Source: an uncultured Burkholderiaceae bacterium
Lineage (GTDB): Bacteria > Pseudomonadota > Gammaproteobacteria > Burkholderiales > Burkholderiaceae_B
Reading direction: 5' to 3'
Length of the DNA: 64,000 nt
Assembly: GCA_934525625.1 (NCBI GenBank)
Contig: CAKSZL010000004.1
Coordinates: 1-64,000 of the forward strand
This document shows positions 38,521-48,300 of this stretch, one piece after another. Both the position numbers and the translations under genes were made by a program. The notes beneath the pieces are model-generated. The model made no database searches. It saw nothing but the letters and a program-made list of their open reading frames with translations, and had not been told where the DNA came from. The stretch's first letter is position 1. The number at the start of each line of letters is the position of its first letter.

Positions 38521-39063
38521 TCAGTTGGGCGCCGTACCCTGCCGCGCGGCGTTGGTACGCACGGACTGGATTTCGTGGGTCAGCTTGTCGACGAACATCC
38601 ATTCGCGCACGTGGCGGGCGGCCTGCGCCGCATCGTTCTGCTCGTCCAGCAACCGGGCCACTTGCGATTCGAGTTGGGCCATGTATTGCGCCACTTCCTG
38701 GCGCAAGGCTTCCAGGCCAGCGGCATCGCCTTCGTCGCGCGCCTGTTCCAGCTGTTCGCGCCACTCCATCTGCTGCATCAGAAAGCCGGGCGCCATGCTG
38801 GTATTGCTTTCTTCTTCCAGCGCCTGGCCGGCGCGCTCGCACAAATAGCGCGCGCGCTGCAAGGGCTGGCGCAGCACCTGATAGGCTTCGTTGATGGTGG
38901 CCGCCCATTGCATGACGACGCGTTTCTCGGCGGGGCTGGCGGTGGCGTAGCGGTCGGGGTGCACGCGGGCGGCCAGTTCGCGCCAGGCTTTTTCCAGCGC
39001 GCCGGCATCGAGCCGCTGCCGCGCCGGCAGCCCGAACAAGGCGAAATAATCGTCGGCCGTCAC
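38521..39063 (-). CDS. hscB: Co-chaperone HscB
   Basis: This 180-residue J-domain protein delivers IscU to HscA. The N-terminal J domain carries the HPD motif in AARVHPDRYATASPAEKR, and the C-terminal helical domain that binds IscU follows. It begins one base after the iscA stop. Confidence 0.93.
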   Translation of the reverse strand: MTADDYFALFGLPARQRLDAGALEKAWRELAARVHPDRYATASPAEKRVVMQWAATINEAYQVLRQPLQRARYLCERAGQALEEESNTSMAPGFLMQQMEWREQLEQARDEGDAAGLEALRQEVAQYMAQLESQVARLLDEQNDAAQAARHVREWMFVDKLTHEIQSVRTNAARQGTAPN

Positions 39064-39064
39064 G

Positions 39065-39388
39065 TTACACCGTAAACGACTCGCCGCAACCGCAGGTAGC
39101 CTTTTCGTTGGGGTTCGAGAACTTGAAGCCGGAATTCAGGCCCTCGCGGCCGTAGTCGAGCTCGGTGCCTTCGAGGTAAGCCAGGCTTTTGGGGTCGACG
39201 AAGACCTTGATGCCATGCTGCTCGAACACGTGGTCGTGCGAGTCGGGCACGTCGACGTATTCGAGCTTGTAAGCCATGCCCGAGCAGCCCGTGGTACGCA
39301 CGCCCAGGCGCAAGCCTACGCCCTTGCCCCGTTTTTCGAGGTAGCGGCTGATGTGATCGGCGGCGTTCTGCGTGAGCGTGATGGCCAT
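39065..39388 (-). CDS. iscA: Iron-sulfur assembly protein IscA
   Basis: This 107-residue A-type carrier has the three conserved cysteines in [14 protein letters not shown] and [10 protein letters not shown]. It transfers [4Fe-4S] clusters or iron to targets. It lies 3 bp after the iscU stop. Confidence 0.94.
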   Translation of the reverse strand: MAITLTQNAADHISRYLEKRGKGVGLRLGVRTTGCSGMAYKLEYVDVPDSHDHVFEQHGIKVFVDPKSLAYLEGTELDYGREGLNSGFKFSNPNEKATCGCGESFTV

Positions 39389-39391
39389 GGC

Positions 39392-39775
39392 TTACTCCTG
39401 ATGCTTGGCTCGGTAATCCTGCACGGCCGCCTTGATGGCGTCTTCGGCCAGGATGGAGCAGTGGATTTTGACGGGCGGCAGCGCCAGCTCTTCGGCGATC
39501 TGGGTGTTGCGGATGGTGAGGGCTTCGTCCAGCGTTTTGCCCTTGACCCATTCGCTGACCAGCGAGCTGGACGCGATGGCCGAGCCGCAGCCGTAGGTCT
39601 TGAAGCGCGCATCTTCGATGACGCCCTGCTCGTTGACCTTGATCTGCAGCTTCATCACGTCGCCACAGGCGGGCGCGCCGACCATGCCGGTGCCGACCTG
39701 GTCGTCGGTTTTCTCGAAGGCCCCGACGTTGCGGGGGTTTTCGTAGTGGTCCAGTACTTTGTCGCTATATGCCAT
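39392..39775 (-). CDS. iscU: Iron-sulfur cluster scaffold IscU
   Basis: This 127-residue scaffold builds clusters. The ligand cysteines are in GAPACGDVMKLQ, FKTYGCGSAIASSS and PPVKIHCSILAEDA; the last contains the HscA-binding LPPVK motif. It lies 24 bp downstream of iscS. Confidence 0.95.
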   Translation of the reverse strand: MAYSDKVLDHYENPRNVGAFEKTDDQVGTGMVGAPACGDVMKLQIKVNEQGVIEDARFKTYGCGSAIASSSLVSEWVKGKTLDEALTIRNTQIAEELALPPVKIHCSILAEDAIKAAVQDYRAKHQE

Positions 39776-39799
39776 GATGTTTACTCCTGTTTGGCCCGA

Positions 39800-41014
39800 T
39801 TAGTGGGCGGCCCACTGGACGGAATCCAGATCTACGCCGTCCTGCACCATTTCCCACAGCGGGGACATTTCGCGCAGCTTGCCGACACGTTCGACGAGCA
39901 GTTGGACGGCGAAGTCGATTTCTTCTTCGGTGGTGTTGCGGCCCAGCGTGAAGCGGATGGAGCTGTGCGCCAGTTCGTCGTTGCGGCCCAGGGCGCGCAA
40001 CACGTACGAGGGTTCAAGGCTGGCGGAAGTACAGGCCGAACCGCTGGACACCGCAAGCTCTTTGACCGCCATGATCAGGGACTCGCCCTCGACATAATTG
40101 AAGCTGACGTTGAGGTTGTGCGGAATGCGGTGCTCCATGCTGCCGTTGACGTAGATCTCGGGGATTTGCTGCAGCCCCTTGAGCAGCTTGTCGCGCAGCG
40201 CGCCCAGGCGCTTGGCTTCCTCGTCCATTTCGAGCTTGGCCAGATGGAAGGCTGCGCCCATGCCGACGATTTGATGCACCGGCAACGTGCCGGAACGGAA
40301 ACCGCGCTCGTGGCCGCCGCCGTGCATTTGCGCTTCGATGCGCACGCGCGGCTTGCGGCGCACGTACAGCGCGCCTATGCCCTTGGGGCCGTAGACCTTG
40401 TGCGCCGAGAACGACATGAGATCGACCTTGAGCTTTTGCACGTCGATGGCGATTTTGCCCGCGGCCTGCGTGGCGTCGACGTGGAAGATGATGCCCTTCT
40501 CGCGGCAGATCTCGCCCAGGGTTTCGATGTCCTGGATGACGCCGATTTCGCTGTTGACGTGCATGACCGAGACCAGGATGGTGTCGGGGCGCAGCGCGGC
40601 GCGGAAGGCGTCCAGGTCGAGCAGGCCGTCGTCTTTGACGTCCATGTAGGTGACTTCGAAGCCTTCGCGTTCGAGTTCGCGACAGGTGTCCAGCACCGCC
40701 TTGTGCTCGGTCTTGACCGTGATGATGTGCTTGCCGCGGCCGGAATAGAAATGCGCGGCGCCCTTGATGGCCAGGTTGTCGGACTCGGTGGCGCCGGACG
40801 TCCAGACGATTTCGCGCGGATCGGCGTTGATGAGCTCGGCCACTTGGCTGCGCGCGCGCTCGACCGCTTCTTCGGCTTCCCAGCCGTAAGCATGGGTGCG
40901 CGACGCCGGGTTGCCGAATTTTTCGGTCAGCCACGGCAACATGGCTTCGACGACCCGGGGATCGACCGGCGTGGTCGCGGAATGATCGAGATAGATGGGA
41001 CGGCGTGGTGTCAT
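39800..41014 (-). CDS. iscS: Cysteine desulfurase IscS
   Basis: This 404-residue PLP enzyme takes sulfur from cysteine for clusters and tRNA thiolation. The PLP lysine is in [16 protein letters not shown] and the sulfur-carrying cysteine in [17 protein letters not shown]. Length matches group I desulfurases. It lies 39 bp after iscR in the operon. Confidence 0.95.
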   Translation of the reverse strand: MTPRRPIYLDHSATTPVDPRVVEAMLPWLTEKFGNPASRTHAYGWEAEEAVERARSQVAELINADPREIVWTSGATESDNLAIKGAAHFYSGRGKHIITVKTEHKAVLDTCRELEREGFEVTYMDVKDDGLLDLDAFRAALRPDTILVSVMHVNSEIGVIQDIETLGEICREKGIIFHVDATQAAGKIAIDVQKLKVDLMSFSAHKVYGPKGIGALYVRRKPRVRIEAQMHGGGHERGFRSGTLPVHQIVGMGAAFHLAKLEMDEEAKRLGALRDKLLKGLQQIPEIYVNGSMEHRIPHNLNVSFNYVEGESLIMAVKELAVSSGSACTSASLEPSYVLRALGRNDELAHSSIRFTLGRNTTEEEIDFAVQLLVERVGKLREMSPLWEMVQDGVDLDSVQWAAH

Positions 41015-41053
41015 GCTTGAGTGCTCCGTGATCTAGATTCGAATAAGGCGGTT

Positions 41054-41572
41054 TCAGGCGGTGAGCGACGAGGCGACGAGCGCCTGTTCGGGGCGCATGG
41101 CGTCGCGCGCCGCGGCGACCGGCATGCTGACGGACGTGTCGTTGAGCAGGCGCATACGCTGCTTGTCGACCAGATCCTGCAGCGAGACGGAATCCAGATA
41201 CTCGACCATTTTCTGGTTGAGCGTCGTCCAGAGCTCGTGCGTCATGCACTTGCTGGACTGGCCCGTGCGGCCGACGTTACAGGATTCCTTGCCCCCGCAG
41301 CTGGTGGCGTCCAGCGGTTCGTCCACCGCCAGGATGATGTCGGCCACCGTGATGTTGCGCGCCAGGCGCGCCAGCGAATAACCGCCGCCCGGCCCGCGCA
41401 CGCTGCCCACGAGTTCGTGGCGGCGCAGCTTGCCGAACAGTTGTTCGAGATAGGACTGGGAAATGTTTTGGCGCTGGCTGATCGCCGACAAAGCCACCGG
41501 CCCGCTGTGCTGGCGCAGAGCAAGATCGATCATGGCGGTGACGGCGAAACGTCCTTTGGTAGTCAAGCGCAT
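41054..41572 (-). CDS. iscR: Iron-sulfur regulator IscR
   Basis: This 172-residue Rrf2-family repressor binds a [2Fe-2S] cluster and shuts off the isc operon when clusters are plentiful. The winged helix starts MRLTTKGRFAVTAMIDLAL. The cluster cysteines are in TSCGGKESCNVGRTGQSSKC, followed by the conserved CMTHELW. The loop between the second and third cysteines is longer than in E. coli. ATG at 41572 was chosen; a longer frame lacks a ribosome site. Two predicted IscR boxes lie just upstream. Confidence 0.94.
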   Translation of the reverse strand: MRLTTKGRFAVTAMIDLALRQHSGPVALSAISQRQNISQSYLEQLFGKLRRHELVGSVRGPGGGYSLARLARNITVADIILAVDEPLDATSCGGKESCNVGRTGQSSKCMTHELWTTLNQKMVEYLDSVSLQDLVDKQRMRLLNDTSVSMPVAAARDAMRPEQALVASSLTA

Positions 41573-41639
41573 GGCAACTCCCTGAATGAAGGCCGCCACC
41601 CAAACTTTGTCATGGCGGCCGCCAGGCTCGGGGCGAATA

Positions 41640-41694
41640 ATACCCGAGCAATTAACTCAAGTATAGCTTATACCCGACTACATTGGTAGAGTTA
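41640..41694 (-). promoter_or_regulatory. Two tandem IscR type 1 boxes
   Basis: Box 1 (41640-41664) starts ATACCCGAGC and ends TCAAGTAT. Box 2 (41670-41694) starts ATACCCGACTA and ends TAGAGTTA. Each agrees with about 21 of 25 positions of the consensus ATASYYGACTR-N3-YAGTCRRSTAT. They lie 70-120 bases before the iscR ATG, where they can cover the promoter, so the operon is probably autorepressed. Confidence 0.7.
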
Positions 41695-41695
41695 A

Positions 41696-41740
41696 GCGGC
41701 AAAAAAAACGAGCGACGTCACGCCACCCGTTTTTTGCCGC
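41696..41740 (-). terminator. Terminator downstream of the phosphatase gene
   Basis: GCGGCAAAAAA-type arm (41696-41710) pairs with CGTTTTTTGCCGC (41728-41740), giving a 13-bp stem with U-runs in both directions. It separates the phosphatase transcript from the IscR-controlled promoter. Confidence 0.65.
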
Positions 41741-41747
41741 TAGGCCG

Positions 41748-41893
41748 CCCCAAGGCAAAAAGCGTCACCTTGGGGGATGAGCCCGGACATGGAACAGTCC
41801 CTGCGGACTGTTTCGTGCCTGGCGAATCCGAGCGGCATGCAGGCCGCGAGGTGGACTGCAAGCCGTAGGCGCAGCGTGGGGGTCCGCCACTCG
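41748..41893. other. Cluster of hairpins in an intergenic region
   Basis: Consecutive inverted repeats occur: CCCCAAGG/CCTTGGGG (41748-41775), AACAGTCC/GGACTGTT with a 4-base loop (41793-41812), GCGGC/GCCGC (41832-41847), and GTGGAC/GTCCGCC near 41851-41889. No protein is coded. It may be a long structured 3' UTR or a small RNA. Confidence 0.45.
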
Positions 41894-41901
41894 TATGCGC
41901 T

Positions 41902-42390
41902 TTAAGCGGCCTGGTATTGCGTGACGCGCTTGCGCACGACTTCCAGCACGCCCTGGCAGGCGTCTTCGATGTAGTCGAGCACCTTGTTGAAGCCTTCGAC
42001 GCCGCCGTAGTAAGGGTCGGGCACCGTGGCTTCTTCGAATTCGTTGGCGAAGCGCATCAGCAGCATCAGCTTGTGCCGATACATCTTGGGGCACATCTGC
42101 TGCAGCGCGGAAAGATTCTCCCAATCCATGGCCAGGATGAAGTCGAACTCGCGGAAGTCGTCAGGACGGATCTGACGCGCCACACAGCCGGAAATATCGT
42201 AGCCGCGCTTGCGGGCGGCAGCCTGCGCGCGAGCGTCGGGCGCTTCGCCCAGATGGAAGTTGTGGGTAGCGGCGGAATCAACCACGACCTGGCTGGACAA
42301 ACCAGCCTCATCGACCAGATGACGAAAAACGCCCTCTGCGCTCGGCGAGCGGCAGATGTTACCCGTGCAGATGAAGAGTACTTTAGTCAT
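41902..42390 (-). CDS. Low-molecular-weight protein tyrosine phosphatase
   Basis: This 162-residue phosphatase carries the P-loop CTGNICRSP (C-x5-R-S) right at the N terminus and the general acid in VPDPYYGG. ATG at 42390 was preferred over upstream frame extension because the P-loop must be near the N terminus. Family members dephosphorylate tyrosine kinases of capsule synthesis or stress signalling, but no such kinase is near. It is monocistronic. Confidence 0.92.
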   Translation of the reverse strand: MTKVLFICTGNICRSPSAEGVFRHLVDEAGLSSQVVVDSAATHNFHLGEAPDARAQAAARKRGYDISGCVARQIRPDDFREFDFILAMDWENLSALQQMCPKMYRHKLMLLMRFANEFEEATVPDPYYGGVEGFNKVLDYIEDACQGVLEVVRKRVTQYQAA

Positions 42391-42602
42391 AATGAGGTCA
42401 GATTGTGAGGGAAAACCCGCAATAAGGCAACCTTTTTCCTCAGATAACAGGCGTTTTCGCAACGCAGCAATATTTGCCCGACGCCTGGGTATGACACGTC
42501 TGGCGCAGCCCTCGCCGCCCCCGCCCGCCATGCGGGTTTCAGCATTAGCTTAGCGGCGATAGGTTGCCAAAATACGACATTTCGTAACGGCGAGGCAGGT
42601 AT

Positions 42603-43361
42603 TTACCGGACATCCCTCCAACTTGTCAGGCGGCGCTCCACGACGCCCAGAAGGGAAAAAAGCAACATGCCCATGCCGCCGAGAATCACGAGCGCGGCGA
42701 AAACCCGAGGGGTGTCGAAGTTGCCTTGCGCCATGAGGATGATGTAGCCAAGACCTCGTTGCGACGCAACAAACTCGCCGACGATCGCACCGACGAGCGC
42801 AAGGGAGATGGCCACCTTCATACCGGCCAGAATCGACGGCATGGCGCATGGCAGGCGAACTTTGAAGAAAAAATCGACCGGGGAGCCCTTGAGCACCCGC
42901 CCAAGATCATGCACGTCGGACGGCACCGACCTTAATCCGTGCACGGCATCGACGATGATGGCGAATACGGCGATGAGGAAGGCAACGGCGATTTGCGGCT
43001 TGGCTCCGGTACCCATCCAGACGACCATCAATGGGGCGAGCGCCACCTTCGGCACGCTGTTGAACGATACGATCAGCGGATAAATGGCATTCTCGAACCA
43101 TCTGAGGTTGACTACCGCCAAGGCGATCAACACGCCGATGACAACCGATAGGACAAAGCCGGACAAGGTCGTCAGCAGCGTGTATCCGGCGTTTTGCATA
43201 TACCAAACGGAGTCGCCGGCTATTTCCCGCAAAATAAGCGTGGGCGCGGGAAGCAGTATGGGACGAATATCGGCGATCCAGACTGCCGCCTCCCACATTA
43301 TTAAAATGATGACGAAGGCGGCAAGAGCGGAAAAATGGGAGCGAAAGCGGGACTTTGTCAT
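42603..43361 (-). CDS. ABC transporter permease (SsuC/TauC type)
   Basis: This 252-residue inner-membrane permease has six hydrophobic helices and the EAA motif LKGSPVDFFFKVRLPCAMPS typical of the nitrate/sulfonate/taurine family. It is the last gene of the ABC operon and overlaps the ATPase gene by 4 bases. The substrate follows from the binding protein and is unknown. Confidence 0.87.
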   Translation of the reverse strand: MTKSRFRSHFSALAAFVIILIMWEAAVWIADIRPILLPAPTLILREIAGDSVWYMQNAGYTLLTTLSGFVLSVVIGVLIALAVVNLRWFENAIYPLIVSFNSVPKVALAPLMVVWMGTGAKPQIAVAFLIAVFAIIVDAVHGLRSVPSDVHDLGRVLKGSPVDFFFKVRLPCAMPSILAGMKVAISLALVGAIVGEFVASQRGLGYIILMAQGNFDTPRVFAALVILGGMGMLLFSLLGVVERRLTSWRDVR

Positions 43362-44143
43362 GGCTTCTCTCCCACGTTGTCATTGAAGAGCCCCATTTTT
43401 TCGAACAGATCCCGAATGTGTTGCGTGTAGACGCCGAACTCCCTGGTCTCCCTGACGGCAAGCTTTCTAGGACGCGGAATATCGATGTCTATCACCTCCA
43501 GTATCCTGCCCGGCCTGGGCGAGAAAACCACGACTTTGTCCCCGAGATACACCGCCTCTGAAATACCGTGCGTGACGAACACGACCGTATTGCGCACCCC
43601 CATCCAGAGATTCTGCAGCTCGACGTTCATCTGGTCGCGCGTAAGCGCGTCAAGCGCGCCGAACGGCTCGTCCATGAGCAGGATTTCGGGCGAGTCGATG
43701 AGCGCCCGGCAAATCGCGGCGCGCTGCCGCATGCCTCCCGAAAGCTCGCGCGGGTAGCGGTCGGCGAACCCGTCGAGCTTGGTCAGTTTCAACAGTTCTT
43801 CCATGCGCGGCCGGGCCTGGGCCGTCGATTTGCGCGCAAACTCGATGGGAAGCATGATGTTGCGTTCGATCGTGCGCCAATCCAGCAAGGCGTCCCGCTG
43901 AAACACCATGCCGATGTTGTCGGGCGGGCCTGCAACCTTCCTGCCCTGCACGGAAAGTGAACCGTCGCTGATCTCTTCCAGCCCGGCCATGCAGCGCAGA
44001 AAGGTGCTTTTGCCGCAACCGCTGGGGCCGAGAATACTGACGAATTGGCCTTCGGGAATTTCCAGCGAAATATCCTGGAGGGCGAGCGTGTCCCGCGGCC
44101 CTCCATACGTCTTTTGAACGGTACGCGCATCGACGGCGATCAT
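43358..44143 (-). CDS. ABC transporter ATPase (SsuB/TauB type)
   Basis: This 261-residue ATPase contains Walker A GPSGCGKSTFLRC, Q-loop FQRDALLDW, signature LSGGMRQRAAIC and Walker B LLMDEPFGALDAL. It is the usual SsuB/TauB-like subfamily. It is coupled by 4-base overlaps to the binding-protein gene upstream and the permease downstream. Confidence 0.9.
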   Translation of the reverse strand: MIAVDARTVQKTYGGPRDTLALQDISLEIPEGQFVSILGPSGCGKSTFLRCMAGLEEISDGSLSVQGRKVAGPPDNIGMVFQRDALLDWRTIERNIMLPIEFARKSTAQARPRMEELLKLTKLDGFADRYPRELSGGMRQRAAICRALIDSPEILLMDEPFGALDALTRDQMNVELQNLWMGVRNTVVFVTHGISEAVYLGDKVVVFSPRPGRILEVIDIDIPRPRKLAVRETREFGVYTQHIRDLFEKMGLFNDNVGEKP

Positions 44144-45183
44144 CGGCCCAGCTCCTGGAGATTGACGGGACGAACGAGGCCGACTTCAACGTACTCGGAA
44201 CCCGAAAGGCTGTTGTCGATCAGGGCAACCGACGCCAAGGTCTTGACCGCCGCATCCCAGTCGGGGGTGGAAATCGCCGCGAACCCGACCTCGGCCTGCG
44301 CCGGCTTGCCGATGAAGTCACGCAAGGCGTCGATCTGGGCGCGCAAGACCACCGGGTCGGGCCGCGCTTGCGCGCGCCGCTTCATGATCGCGGCGACGGC
44401 TTCGTCTTCGTGGCCTTCGTAGATGTACTGCCAGGCTGCGGCGATGACGCTTGCATACTTCGAGATGGCCTCGCGCTTGGGCCCGCGCAACGCGGCCTCG
44501 TTCGAAAAGAACCCGTACCCGGGCATGACCAGCCCATGGTCGGCGAAGCGGATCGCCCGTGAAGGACGCGCCGAGACGACGGCGGGCAGAAAGAATGGAA
44601 TCGTCGAGAAGGCGGCGTCCACCTGCCCCGATATGTAGGTGCCCGGCTTGGCGGCGGCGCTTACCGACACCAGTTGCACGTCCCGCTCGGTGATGCCGCC
44701 CGAGGCAAAGAAGGTGCCCAGGAATGGCGCTTCCAGGGCGCCGGCGGTATAGACCGCCTTTTTCCCTTTGAGATCCGCCGGCCCCTTGATGCCGCTATCG
44801 GCGGGCACGAAGCAGCCGATGTCGCCTTCGCGGAAAAACGTGGTGATGGCCCTGACGGGCAGCCCTTTGTTGCGCGCCACCATCATCGTGGAAAGCGACG
44901 CATGCCCGACGTCGAACTCGTCGCTCCCGCCGACGATCTGCACCGTATTCGCCGAGCCGCTGCCGTCCTGAAGGCTGATGTCGAGGCCGGCCGCCGACAG
45001 CCATCCTTTTTCTTCGGCCAGGTGGACCGCGCCATGTATGCCCCACGGGGTCCAGTCAAGACGAACTTTCAAGCTGCTCGTCTGCGCAGCGGCGGGAAAT
45101 GAAAGCCCGGTGAAGGCGCTTGCCACCCCCAGCCCGAGAAGGGAGCCCGTGAATTTTCTTCTGGATATGCTTGGATTCGCCAT
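44140..45183 (-). CDS. NMT1/SsuA-like substrate-binding protein
   Basis: This 347-residue periplasmic protein has a Tat-type signal (SRRKFTGSLLGLGVASAF) and the SsuA/THI5-like fold (VRLDWTPWGIHGAVHLAEEK; FDVGHASLSTMMVARNKG). The family binds sulfonates, nitrate, pyrimidine precursors or aromatic acids. It lies 172 bp downstream of the two molybdoenzyme genes on the same strand, so it may import their substrate. Which one cannot be told from sequence. Confidence 0.85.
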   Translation of the reverse strand: MANPSISRRKFTGSLLGLGVASAFTGLSFPAAAQTSSLKVRLDWTPWGIHGAVHLAEEKGWLSAAGLDISLQDGSGSANTVQIVGGSDEFDVGHASLSTMMVARNKGLPVRAITTFFREGDIGCFVPADSGIKGPADLKGKKAVYTAGALEAPFLGTFFASGGITERDVQLVSVSAAAKPGTYISGQVDAAFSTIPFFLPAVVSARPSRAIRFADHGLVMPGYGFFSNEAALRGPKREAISKYASVIAAAWQYIYEGHEDEAVAAIMKRRAQARPDPVVLRAQIDALRDFIGKPAQAEVGFAAISTPDWDAAVKTLASVALIDNSLSGSEYVEVGLVRPVNLQELGR

Positions 45184-45355
45184 AATTTTCTCTCCTTATT
45201 GAGAACAGATCAGCAAGATCACCGCAGGCAGGCGCACAGGCGCGCTACGCTGCAAACACTCGAACGTAAAACCAGACACACGGCTCGCCTTGCGACGACG
45301 CGCATTGCAATACCCCATGTCGCCCGCATCAGCATGAGCACCGATGAAAATCCGC

Positions 45356-48300
45356 TCATACGTCCAGCACCACATCCGATAGCGGAATCGCCTGGCAGGC
45401 GAAACACCTGCCGTCTTCGGCCTCCATCGGCGACAGATGCAGGGTCTTGCCCTGCAGCACCGCCACTTCGCAGCTCTCGCACTGGCCTACCCTGCAGCCG
45501 CTGGGCATGGCCACGCCCAGCGCCTCGCCGAAAGCCAGCAAGCTGCCGTCCGTGGAGCGCCAGGTCGCCCGGCGCTTCGAACGCGAAAAATACACGTCGA
45601 ACGTGGCGTCGCTCAGGGGAATCTGGGTTACCGGAGAACGGAACTCCTCTTTGAAAATCTCGAACTGATGGACGCCGCGAGCGGTCAGGGCTTCGGTGAG
45701 CGCATCCATCATCGGCACCGGCCCGCACATGTAAAAGCGAGCCCTGCGCGCAATATCGCCGTCGCTGAACGATGCGCTGGAAATCCGGCCGCGCACGTCG
45801 TAGTCGACGCCCAGGCGATCGCCTTCAAGAGGCTGGTCGTAGTAATTGACGATGCTCAGCCGCGCAAGATCGGCTTGCAGCGATTTCAGACGCCGGGCAA
45901 ACGCATGGGCGCCGCTGTTCTGGTTCGCGTAGTGCAGAACGACTTCCGGCATCCGCTCAAGGCCGCGCAGCGTTTCCAGATAGCTGATGAAAGGCGTAAT
46001 GCCTATGCCCGCCGCAATCAGCACCACGGGCGACGAGGTCGCGGCCGGCATGACGAAATGGCCGCCCGGCGCTTTCAGGCCGACCACGTCGCCCAGCCGC
46101 ATGCCGTCCACGATATGGGAAGACATGAGGCCGCCCTTTACCCGCTTGACGGCGATGCCGTACGAAGTGCGCTGCGCCTGTTGCGCCGCGCCGGTCAAGG
46201 AGTAGACCCGCCTGACCTCGCCATGCTGCGCGCCGAGATCGACGCATATGGGCAAATGCTGGCCTGGCCGGTAATCGGGCAGTTGCCCGCCATCGACGGC
46301 CTCGAAGGCTACCCGCATGACGTCCGCCGTTTCCCTGTGCATGGCAGCGACGCGGAAAGGCCGGTAGCCCTCCCAGGGCCGCCTGGCCGGGTTCTGCGAC
46401 GGGTCGAGCGCCACGTCGCAGGCGAAGGAGCGAAACGGCGAGGAGCCGCTGAGGGTATCCAGTTGGTCGGCGCTGATCAGCGCATTGAAGTTGCTGGTCT
46501 TGGAACCCGAAACGGGGTAGCCGGGCTGGCCCAGATCTTCACAGGCCTGCCACCAGCCGTATTCGGCCACCAGCACACGCTCGTCCAGGGCATCGTTCAG
46601 CCTGGCCTCGAAGCGCGCGCTTCCCGCGCGCGTGGACACCACGCACCAATCGCCGTCGCGTATATTCCTGCTCGCCGCCAGGCCCGGATGGATTTCAACG
46701 ACGGGAACCGGGGAGCGCTTGCGCAAGGAAGCCAGCGAACGATGCTGGCTATGGCAGTAGTAGCCGCTTTTGGCCGAACTGAGCACATACGGAAACCGTT
46801 TCTGCGACACCGGGCTGTCGGCGGGCTCCACGAACACCGGCACCGGCGCATAGCCGTGGCGCATCAGCTTTTCGGAATAAAGCTCCACCCGCCGGGTTTC
46901 GGTCGCAAACCCGCGCCACTCGCCGTTCAGGCGGTCCGCATACTTTCGATAGGATTGCGCCACTGGCCGGCATATTCCTTCCGGGCGCTTGCGCAGCGTC
47001 TCGACGTCCAGCCCCAAGGGCTGCAGGATATGATTCCAGCCCGCCTCCAGGCTCCCGCCGAAGAACTCGTCTTCCATCCCCATGCGCATGGCCAAATCGA
47101 AAACGATGTCGTTGTCGGATCGGGATTCGCCGCGCGGCGGCACCATCCGCTGGCGCAACTGGATCAGCTCCTCGGCCTCGGCGCTGATTTCAAAGCCGAT
47201 GCGCAGCCCCTCCCGTTCCCACGGCGTATTCACCGGCAAGACGATGTCCGCGTAGTGCGTCGTCGGCGTCTCGAACAGATCGCAATGCACGTGGAATTCC
47301 AGCGACGCAAACGCCTGCTCGGCCTGCTCCACGTCGCCATGCGAAACCACGGGATTCCCGCCAAACGCCATCATGGCGCGCACCTGGTACGGCTGGCCTT
47401 CGAGAATGGCTTTATACAAGTCGCGGGCGGTGATCCACCCTTGGGCCGGCGGCCCCAAAGGCCGTTCGTCGACGCCCAGCGCTTTTTCCAATTGCTCCGC
47501 CGGCAACAGGCTGGGCGGATTCACGCGATTCACCCGCTGCCGGTTCCAGACGACGTTGCCGCCCGGCACGTCGAAGCTGCCGGTCAAGGCATACAGCGTC
47601 GCCATCGCGCGTTCGGTTTGGGTGGCGTTGGTATGCTGGCCCACGCCCGTCCAGGCATGGTAGGCAATGCTGCGCGCTTCCCGAATGATCCGCGCCGCCG
47701 CGCGAATGTCGCTTTCGGGTATCCAGGTGATCCGCGCCACGCGCTCGGGCGTATATTCCGCGCATGCATCGGCGAAATGCTGAAAGGCGGGCCGACAGGC
47801 AATGCCGCCAACCCGGTACCGGCCCCGCAAGGCGAAACGCTTGGCCTTGGGCGTCGGCCCTTCGACCGCCGGGTCGTAGACGGCGACCTCCTGTTTCGTG
47901 TCATCCCAAACCAGATAATGATTCCGGGAGGAATCCGTCTTCGGGCACAGGTCGTCTTCCCGCAGAAAGCGCCCGTTGTCGTCGCGCACGAGAAACGGCG
48001 CGTTCGTCCAACCGCGGACGAAATCTTCGTCATAGCCCTCTTGCGCCAGCAGCAAGTGGGAAAGCCCCAGCGCCAGCGCCGCATCGGCGCCTGGCCGCAC
48101 GCGCAGCCAAAGGTCGGCCTTGGCGGCCAGCGCCGTGCACCGGGGGTCGATAACCATCAGCTTGGCGCCACGGGCCTGCCCATCGCCAATGGCGGTGGCT
48201 TGCGAGAGCCAGACATTGGCCGGATTGTGCCCCCACAGAATCATGAGGTCGCTGCGGGCGTAGTCCGCCGTCGGCATGCCGCAGCCAAACGTGAACATAT

